Positions 58,801 through 64,000 of a stretch of 64,000 nucleotides of DNA are shown here, one piece after another (the first letter of the stretch is position 1; each line of letters opens with the position of its first letter). A model generated the notes under the pieces. The model ran no database searches and was not told the origin of the DNA. It saw nothing but the letters and a program-made list of their open reading frames with translations. Source of the stretch: Luscinia megarhynchos. Lineage: Eukaryota; Chordata; Aves; Passeriformes; Turdidae. The stretch lies in the NCBI GenBank assembly GCA_034336665.1, contig CM067591.1, positions 744,001 to 808,000 on the forward strand. Direction: 5' to 3'. A program made the translations under genes and the position numbers.

Positions 58801-61113
58801 GAGAGTCAGGGTAAGGTGGCAAGGAAACAGACAGCTTGGGGTTAGCCAGTCATGCAGAGTGCAAGAAGTAGTCAGAGCTGTCTGTAAGAAAAGGGATCAG
58901 TACTGTATGAAGCTGCCTAGGAGAAAAGGAGCCAGAGTTACCTGAGAGAAGTTTATGAAATAAGGAGTGAGAGTTGTGAGAAAAGAAGTTAAGAGAAGAA
59001 GACATGCAGAGTTTGCTGCTAAAGGACTGGTGGTGACATCAGCTATGTCCATCTTGACATAATAACACAACACAATCCCTTCTCCTTCATCAAACTCCAA
59101 AGCACATCCAAGGTTTGTCTCCAACACCAGAGCTCGGAAACATCCAAACATCTCACAAGCATCCAAACACTGAGGGGACACCTCGCTCACAGGAGCAGCT
59201 CCCATGGATCCTGGGGCTTTGGTTTTGCCTCAACACATTCCTGAGGCTCTCCAGTGTGTTGGCTGAAATGCACCATGATGCCACAATAATCTGGGGATTA
59301 AAATCGTCGTGTTTTCCTCATGCCACAGAAAAATGGGGATCTGGAGGGAAAATCCTCTTTTGAAGAGGCCCCTAAAGGGATTTTAATGAGCACAGCCATC
59401 CCAAAGGAGCGGCCACTAGCCCTGGAATAGCTCCCAAACCTTCTGCATTTGCACAGAATCCCAGGATGCTTGGGATTGGGAGGGGATGTTAAAATCATCC
59501 TGTTCCACTTCTGCTATGGGCTGCTATGGGGACACCTTCACTATCCCAGGCTGCTCCAAACCCTGTCCAGCCTGGCTCTGGAAATTTCCAGGGATAGGGC
59601 AGCCCCAGCTTCTCTGGGAAATCCATTCCAGAGCCTCCCCAGCCTCACAGGGAGAACTTTATTCCCTGTGACAACCTGTCTCTGGCAGTGGAAGCCATTC
59701 CTCCTTGTCCTGGCACTCCAACCCTGTAAAGTCTCTCCATCTTTCCAGCACCTCCTTCAGGTCACAAGTAGGTCACCTCTGAGCTTCTCCAGAACAATTT
59801 CAATTCTCTCAGCCTTTCCTGCTAGGAGAGCTGCTCCATCTTTCTGCTCATCTTAGTGCCTCTCTGGACTCACTCCAACTGCTCCATGTTTTTCCTGTGC
59901 TGGGGGCAGGGCTGGAGGCAGCTCTGGATGCAGTTTCACCTGAGCAGGGCAGAAGGGAAAGGAACAACCCCTGGGAGCTGGAATCTCTCATAGGGAGCTG
60001 GTTGCAGGTGCAGCCTGGGAATGCTGAGAGCTCACCCACCAGCAGCAGGGAGTACAAAGAGCTTTCAGTTAAAGCCAGGGAGGTGGGTGAGTCTTTGAGC
60101 TCTTCTGATTCCAAACATTCTCACTGGACTCTGCCTTCCCCACATTTTATGGCACAGGGATCAGGGTGGAGACAACCACTGTCTGCATCCCAGTAAATCT
60201 CTGGAAGGCAATGCTCTTCTTATGAAGAATCTGTGCTCTATCACCCATAACTGTTCCATCCCCTTCACTCAAGCATTTTAAAGGCCTAAGGGAAGCAGCA
60301 GCAAAACCAAGTCAAAGCTCCAAAGGGATCTGAGTGGTTGCTCTGGGGATTATGCCCTGGCACAGGCAGTGGGATGTGCTGGGATGAGGGAAGGACAGCA
60401 CACACAGACCCAGCCTGGGGCCTGGAGCTCTGCAGCCACCTTCTGCTGGGCCAGGGCACAGCCCACGGTCCCAAAATAACTCCATGGAGTCTTTCTCCAC
60501 TTTGGAAAAAGGGAGATACTTCTCAGAGGTAACCCAAATGCAGAAGCTGAAAGAGAAGAATCATGGAATATCCTGAAAGGGACCCACAAGGATCACCAAG
60601 TACAACTCCTGGCCTTAAACAGGACATCCCAAAATCCCACCATGTGCATTATCCAAACACTCCTTAAGCTCTGGAAGAGTTGCCAATGTGGCCACTTTCC
60701 TGAGGTGCTGTTCAAGTGCTCAACTGGGGGAAGAACCTTTCCCCAAAATCCAATCTAAATCTCCCATGACAAAGACAGGGAAGACAAAGAGAAAAACCTC
60801 CCCCTGCCTGTTTTAATTCCATAGATTATGGAACTGGAAAACCAGGAGGCAGAGCCACTCACCCATCCTTCTTCTCAGGTTTGGGAGCAGCATTGGGACA
60901 ACGCTTCCCGTTCTTTGTGGACACATAACTGCACTGTTTGAAGGGAGCATTCCTGTCCTCGAGGATGTGCTTGATGCAGAATTCCTGCCCTTCCAGGCGG
61001 GGCTGGGAGCAGGGCCGGGGGGCAAAGGCACAGGCCAGGGGCTCCTGTGGCCGTGGCACCGGGGTCAGGCGGCCTCGGCTCGTCGGCAACACGTGAATCC
61101 GGATCCTGTTCAT
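46895..61113 (-). CDS. KANSL2: KAT8 regulatory NSL complex subunit 2, one frameshift in this sequence
   Basis: Subunit of the NSL complex that directs MOF/KAT8 acetylation of histone H4 at promoters of housekeeping genes. Nine coding exons: 60863-61113, 58222-58398, 56735-56849, 54990-55153, 53429-53595, 52474-52570, 49509-49762, 47614-47802, and a last exon 46895-46999 (an alternative acceptor would start it at 46981). It begins [20 protein letters not shown]. Two Cys/His-rich modules, each ending in a short Cys-His pair (FCIKH near residue 48; RCLAF to RHC.H in exon 6), fit the family's paired zinc-binding regions. Between them are [20 protein letters not shown] and a basic [14 protein letters not shown] stretch. 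In the second coding exon the frame changes near 58364 (RRNA, then LALQAQVKK in another frame); the phases of all exons agree if two bases (probably GC in GCGC) are missing. Corrected length would be 506 residues (human 492). Introns carry CR1s, an LTR and snoRNA candidates. Confidence 0.95.
47055..47185 (-). ncRNA. H/ACA snoRNA candidate, SNORA2-like (copy 1)
   Basis: In the last KANSL2 intron, minus strand. A segment of about 130 nt is about 90% or more identical over 100 nt to the element at 52270-52400. On the minus strand it has an H-box-like AGAGGA between two hairpin-capable halves and ends in ACA three nucleotides before the proposed 3' end (ACACTG, with ACA at 47060-47058). Mammalian KANSL2 introns host SNORA2A, SNORA2B and SNORA34, which guide pseudouridylation of 28S rRNA. 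Host gene, strand and boxes all agree. The 5' end is approximate and the secondary structure was not computed. Confidence 0.7.
48600..49020. repeat. Segment paralogous to 59079-59445 (copy A)
   Basis: About 350-400 bp of near-identical sequence is shared with the first KANSL2 intron at 59079-59445, for example CAACACATTCCTGAGGCTCT and GGGATTAAAATCGTCGTGTT in both. Both copies run directly into a CR1 tail on the right. Copy A lacks the LTR that interrupts copy B, so it represents the empty site. Whether this is a local duplication or two copies of an unnamed dispersed repeat cannot be told here. Confidence 0.8.
49022..49495 (-). mobile_element. CR1 LINE fragment in KANSL2 intron
   Basis: Reads on the minus strand as a CR1 3' region; on the plus strand it starts CAGAATCTCAGGATGCTCTGG and contains GGGCAAGGACACCTTCCACT, the antisense of the CR1 tail. 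Its truncated 5' end stops about 15-20 bp from the donor of the exon at 49509-49762. Confidence 0.8.
52035..52150 (+). mobile_element. Short CR1 fragment, plus orientation
   Basis: Contains the CR1-like ATCATCAGGAGGAATTTCTTCC and GGTGGTGGAATCCCTGTCCC. It is the only CR1 piece in KANSL2 that I see in this orientation. Confidence 0.55.
52270..52400 (-). ncRNA. H/ACA snoRNA candidate, SNORA2-like (copy 2)
   Basis: In the KANSL2 intron between exons 52474-52570 and 49509-49762, about 75-200 bp downstream of the exon on the minus strand, a usual distance for intron-encoded snoRNAs. It shares the core with the copy at 47055-47185 (GAGGAAATGTCTCCCGGTCT, TGTTGGTGCTCCCATCC). The H-box-like AGAGGA and terminal ACA (52275-52273, followed by three nucleotides) are present. 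By position and sequence it is a SNORA2A/SNORA2B-type paralogue. The 5' boundary is approximate. Confidence 0.7.
52574..52860 (-). mobile_element. CR1 LINE tail abutting a KANSL2 splice acceptor
   Basis: On the minus strand the element ends CCAACCATTCTGTGATT, the standard CR1 3' terminus, and the next bases are GCAG, the acceptor of the KANSL2 exon that starts at 52570. The plus-strand text TCACAGAATGGTTGGGTTGG and CAAGGACACCTTCCACTATC identify it. A further CR1 internal piece lies at about 52990-53180, separated by ACCCAAGAGCTCCC-like simple repeats. Confidence 0.85.
54448..54900 (-). mobile_element. CR1 LINE fragment in KANSL2 intron
   Basis: The plus strand starts AGAATCATGGAATCACTCAGG, the antisense of a CR1 tail, and contains AACCTTCCCTGGCACAGCTT and later TCCAGGCTCAGCCCCTCCCC. 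It is 5'-truncated about 90 bp before the exon at 54990. Confidence 0.75.
55190..56000. repeat. 34-36-bp minisatellite in KANSL2 intron
   Basis: About 22 copies of a unit GGGCTGTTCTCCAAAAGGGT followed by GTGGGGGTCTCTCA, starting 37 bp upstream of the exon at 54990-55153 on the minus strand. No exon-like signal inside. Confidence 0.85.
56358..56705 (-). mobile_element. CR1 LINE fragment in KANSL2 intron
   Basis: The plus strand begins ATGGAATCCCAGAATCCCAG and includes TCCTGATGTCCAACCTGAAC and TTGTCCTGGGAGCAGAGCCT, the antisense of the CR1 3' region. It lies about 30 bp downstream (minus strand) of the exon 56735-56849. Confidence 0.75.
57300..57700. other. Unclassified AT-rich segment, possibly LTR-derived
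   Basis: Unlike its surroundings it is AT-rich, with AATAAAG at about 57321 on the plus strand and a run through ATTAAATGCCTTCAATACAT and CCAATCAGTTTCAGG. The layout resembles an avian LTR (poly(A) signal followed by a U5-like stretch), but no flanking target-site duplication was found. Function unknown. Confidence 0.3.
57700..58230. repeat. 103-bp tandem repeat carrying copies of a KANSL2 splice donor
   Basis: Five units of 93-105 bp followed by the true exon border. Each unit, on the minus strand, contains GGCCAGCTGCATCCTGG or a close variant followed by GTAAGGACTCACC. That is the last 17 bases of the coding exon 58222-58398 plus its donor. Donor GT copies are at about 57713/57712, 57806/57805, 57909/57908, 58012/58011 and 58116/58115; the real one is 58221/58220. 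The rest of each unit is intronic (TATGCACTAACTGATTTGAA). Confidence 0.85.
58521..59072 (+). mobile_element. Solo LTR of an endogenous retrovirus, 552 bp
   Basis: Starts TGTGGGCAGCC and ends AACACAACA, flanked by a 6-bp direct repeat CAATCC (58515-58520 and 59073-59078), as expected for an integrated LTR. A TATAAAAG box is at 58631-58638. There are no internal viral genes, so this is a solo LTR left by recombination. The paralogous segment at 48600-49020 lacks the insertion (about 48650-48680 reads CTGCTGCAATTCCTCCTTCA), which supports the borders. The ERV class is not assigned. Confidence 0.75.
59079..59445. repeat. Segment paralogous to 48600-49020 (copy B)
   Basis: Second copy of the segment described at 48600-49020, in the same orientation, continuing leftward past the LTR insertion to about 58475 (TCTGAGCATCCCCACCCAGC). 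It differs by small indels and point changes only. Confidence 0.8.
59450..59900 (-). mobile_element. CR1 LINE fragment in KANSL2 intron 1
   Basis: The plus strand begins CAGAATCCCAGGATGCTTGG and is the homologue of the CR1 piece at 49022-49495, reached through the same flanking segment, so the two CR1 copies were duplicated together. Contains CACCTTCACTATCCCAGGCT. Confidence 0.8.
60560..60790 (-). mobile_element. CR1 LINE fragment next to the first KANSL2 coding exon
   Basis: The plus strand has GAATCATGGAATATCCTGAAAG, then CAAGTACAACTCCTGGCCTT and CCTTTCCCCAAAATCCAATC, the antisense of a CR1 tail. It lies about 70 bp downstream (minus strand) of the exon at 60863-61113. Confidence 0.75.
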
Positions 61114-61359
61114 GCTGATGCTGCAAGAGGGATGCACAGCAAGGTAAGGGAATGGAATAAAACGCTGATAAAATGAAAGGCAGCAGTGGGAAAGAATGTG
61201 AATAAAAGTCTGACCCCTTCAGTAGAAGATGAGGCTGCTCCTAAGGAGGTAATTCCCAATAATGTTCGAAGGAACTGTTAGCCCTGCAGCAAATCTGTGG
61301 GGGATCCTCTTCTCCCAGTGCACCCCCAGTGGATCTCCTCGCTGCTCCCAGCGCCCATC

Positions 61360-62110
61360 GCTGCCTCTATCCCGACATGTCCCGGTGATTCGTCCTGCCC
61401 TGCTACCGGTGCTCACCCACGCCTCCGTACCGGTGCATCCCCGCTGCCCCTCCAGCCTCAACCACGGTTTGTCCCGGTCTTTTCTGGGACTCATCTCGGT
61501 CTATTCCTGCTTCTATCCCGGTGTCCCCGAGTGCGTACCCAGGTCTATTCCTGGTTTTATCCCGGTACCATCCTGATCTATCCCAGCCTCTCTCCCGGTG
61601 CCCATCCTGGTCTACTCCCGCTTCCATCCCGGTGTCCCTCAGTGCGTACCCCGATCTATCCCTGGCTTTATCTCGGTACCATCGTGACCTATCCCAGCCT
61701 CTATCCCGGTGCCCATCCCGGTCTATTCCTACTTCTATCCCGGTGTCCCTCAGTGCTTACCCCGATCTATCCCTCGCTTTATCCTGGTGCCCATCCCGCT
61801 CTATTCCAGCCTCTCTCCCGGTGCTGCCCCGGTGCCTATCCCGGTCCATCCCAGCCTCTCTCCCGGTGCCCACCCCGGTCTCTCCCAGCCTCTCTCTCGG
61901 TGCCCATCCCGGTCCATCCCAGCCTCTCTCCCGGTGCCCATCCCGGTGTCCATCCCAGCCTCTCTCCCGGTGCCCATCCCGGTCTATTCCCTCCTCTATC
62001 CCGGTCCATCCCAGCCTCTCTCCCGGTGCCCATCCCGGTGTCCATCCCAGCCTCTCTCTCGGTGCCCATCCCGGTGTCCATCCCAGCCTCTCTCCCGGTG
62101 CCCAGCTCGG
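61360..62110. repeat. Degenerate CCCATCCCGGT minisatellite in KANSL2 5' intron
   Basis: Units of about 30-40 bp such as CCCAGCCTCTCTCCCGGTGC followed by CCATCCCGGTCTATC. Copies are more uniform towards the right end (61800-62110). It lies between the acceptor of the first coding exon and the promoter. Open frames of 311 and 232 codons (plus) and 239 codons (minus) are artefacts. Confidence 0.85.
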
Positions 62111-62135
62111 TCCGTCCCGCCGCCCCTCCGCCCGC

Positions 62136-62600
62136 GCACGTGCTCTGCCGCCGCGCTCCCGCGCATGCGCGCTCCGGCAGCCCCGGCGCCGCCATTTTGT
62201 CCGCGGGCGGCGGGCGTGAGGGGCACCCCTGAGGGGCGCCCAGGCAGCGCTGCCGGAGCGCAGAGCGGGAGGAAACCCGCCCCCGGCACGGTTCAGGACG
62301 GAGGAGCCCTGGAGAAGCACTCGGGGGTCCGCGCTGAGGGGTAGATCGGGCCCCATTGCGAGCAGGAGGCGCCGCCGCCATCTTACCTCTCTGCCGCCGC
62401 GGCCTCCGCGCTGCTGCGCCGTGCACCCGCCCCGCCGCCTCACTGGCCCGGCCGCCCGCCAATCAGCGCCGAGCACGAGGGCGTTCCCGCGCGGGATTGG
62501 CTGAGCCGGCAGTCAATCATGCAGGGAAGACCACGCCTCCCCAGGGTCACGTGGGCGCGGCGCGGCGGGAACGCGACACGTGGGCGCGGTGGGATCGGGG
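62136..62600 (-). promoter_or_regulatory. KANSL2: KANSL2 CpG-island promoter and non-coding first exon
   Basis: A minus-strand donor (CAGAGAG followed by GTAAGATGG, border 62387/62386) ends a probable non-coding first exon of about 80-100 bp. Around it lie NRF1-type GCGCATGCGC (62161-62170), a YY1-type CAAAATGGC on the minus strand (62191-62199), CCAAT (62459-62463), ATTGG (62496-62500), and E-boxes CACGTG at 62138-62143, 62548-62553 and 62578-62583. The last two share a 13-bp CACGTGGGCGCGG. No TATA box, as usual for housekeeping genes. Start sites are inferred. Confidence 0.6.
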
Positions 62601-62875
62601 CGAATTCCCGGGCCAGGAACCGGGAAAGGGGATATCCCGGGATAGACACCGGGGGGAATTCCCGGGCCAGGAACCGGGAGAGGGGATTATCCCGGGATAG
62701 ACACCGGGGGGAATTCCCGGGCCAGGAACCGGGAGAGGGGATTATCCCGGGATAGACACCGGGGGGAATTCCCGGGCCAGGAACCGGGAGAGGGGATTAT
62801 CCCGGGATAGACACCGGGGGGAATTCCCGGGCCAGGAACCGGGAGAGGGGATTATCCCGGGATAGACACCGGAGG
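62601..62875. repeat. 55-bp palindrome-rich tandem repeat
   Basis: Five copies of a 55-bp unit containing GAATTCCCGGGCCAGGAACC and GGGATTATCCCGGGATAG. The inner four are almost identical, the first is a variant and a decayed partial copy follows at 62876-62915. Each unit carries several short palindromes (GAATTC, CCCGGG twice). It lies just upstream of the KANSL2 promoter. Confidence 0.95.
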
Positions 62876-63286
62876 GCGGATTCCCGACAGGACACCGGAG
62901 GGAATTCTCGGTCCAGGGCTGGGGGGCAGGGGTCCCAGGACAGATCCCAGGCTTTGGCTCCAGGTCAGGAGACACTCGTGGTAGGACCAGCTTGGTCCCA
63001 GAGCACCACCAGGGCCACCTTGGTATCACTCGGTCCCCTCCCAGTTTCCCCAGCCAGACACAGCCTCGACATCCCCGGAGGAGCCTCCTCCGAGAGGGAC
63101 TCTGAAAAAGGGAAGGGAGGGAAGCAAGGGATGGGCCTTAGCCAGAGCCTGAAATCTAAGAATTGGTACCAAAACTGGACCAAAACGATCCCTAAATCCT
63201 TGGAGTGGGTTTGGCAGCAGCAATTGCTTCTAAAATCAAGCTCGACATGGAACAAGAGTTTCCCAAAATCATCCAGAGACCATCCA

Positions 63287-64000
63287 TTTATTGAAGGTCA
63301 GAAAAGTCAAGTCTAAAAAGAAAGGAAATAGGGCTTTCCCAAATATTCAACCCAAACCCTGGCAGGTCCCTTGGCCGTAGGCTGAGGTTCCAGGAGAAGC
63401 TGCTTCCAGCTCAGCTGGGAACAGCCATGTGCCAATGTGATTCCCTGAAGAGCTGCCCTGGGCATGGTGCCTACAGGACCAGCCTGGCACTTTCTCATCC
63501 CACATCCCAGTAGGAATGTGCCCCACTGAAACCCCCCCTGTGCCCCAAGGGTTTCCAGGGGAAATCCCGGGATCTGCAGGAAGGGAGCAAGGGATGGAGA
63601 CTGGATCCCAAACCAGAACAGGTGCAGGGGCAAGGAAACAGGACCCATGGGAGGGAGAACAGCTCCCATCACCTGGGATTCCCTCAGCCTCCCATGTCCC
63701 TCCATCCCCCAAGAACTCAACACCAATGCCCCAAATGGAACCTCCCCCATGGCTCTGCCACAGCCCCTCAGAATTAAAAGGAACCAAACCACTAAGATAT
63801 AAGTTAATGCTTAAATTATTTGTAAAACATCTTAAATTTTCTGTGACATATTTTAAATATCCCCCATGTTCCCCAGAGGGGGGTCAAAGCCCAACACTAA
63901 CTGGGAGCCTATGGGGGAAAGGGAGAAATAGAGAAAGGGTTCCTTATCCTTTCACAGCTTTAACAACTAAATATCAATAATAAAAGTTATATTATAATAA
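63287..64000 (-). other. Probable 3' UTR end of a further minus-strand gene
   Basis: TTTATT at 63287-63292 reads AATAAA on the minus strand, and the sequence to its right is non-repetitive and becomes AT-rich (for example 63780-63870 and 63965-64000), unlike the GC-rich spacer to the left. This looks like a 3' UTR entering from the right edge. In mammals the gene upstream of KANSL2 on the same strand is CCNT1, so it is the candidate; no coding sequence is visible to prove it. Confidence 0.35.

Noticed and set aside
61297..62476. ORFs of 311, 232 and 239 codons near the KANSL2 promoter
   Set aside because: Translations of the CCCATCCCGGT minisatellite and CpG island; no protein features.

Overview
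The window is vertebrate nuclear DNA, almost certainly from a bird. It has GC-rich, compact genes with short introns, CR1 retroposon tails (including the typical ATTCTGTGATT 3' end), a solo LTR and many minisatellites, which is the texture of an avian microchromosome. Every protein-coding gene recognised here is orthologous to a gene on human 12q13. Identification rests on reading the exons against remembered human proteins; no database was searched.

Layout, left to right: TAMALIN (GRASP, + strand, 954-2871, first exon outside the window); a long GC-rich upstream region with clustered CRE elements and the immediate-early promoter of NR4A1 (about 6110-6350); NR4A1 (Nur77, +, coding 8536-11333); a minisatellite-rich spacer; ATG101 (+, 15219-16366, with a CR1 in its intron); a 65-residue single-pass membrane ORF (+, 17358-17555); FMNL3 (-, 26 coding exons, 34530 down to 20837); a shared promoter; TMBIM6 (+, 36227-37733); NCKAP5L (-, 43219 down to 38534); KANSL2 (-, 61113 down to 46895, with two H/ACA-type snoRNA candidates in its introns); the KANSL2 promoter; and finally about 700 bp that looks like the 3' UTR end of a further minus-strand gene.

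The genes are independent housekeeping or signalling genes, not one pathway: a PDZ scaffold, an orphan nuclear receptor, an autophagy-initiation subunit, a formin, an ER calcium/stress protein, a microtubule-associated protein and a subunit of the NSL histone acetyltransferase complex. Two gene neighbours share a divergent CCAAT-rich promoter (FMNL3/TMBIM6), and KANSL2 ends within about 300 bp of the probable first exon of NCKAP5L.

I found no evidence of a new multi-gene system. The points most worth a second look are: a 103-bp tandem repeat in KANSL2 that has multiplied the splice donor of an exon; a CR1 tail that directly abuts a KANSL2 splice acceptor; a solo LTR with a matching empty site in a paralogous copy; two likely assembly frameshifts (KANSL2, NCKAP5L); and long minisatellites in FMNL3 that are free of stop codons and generate spurious ORFs of up to 1,016 codons.
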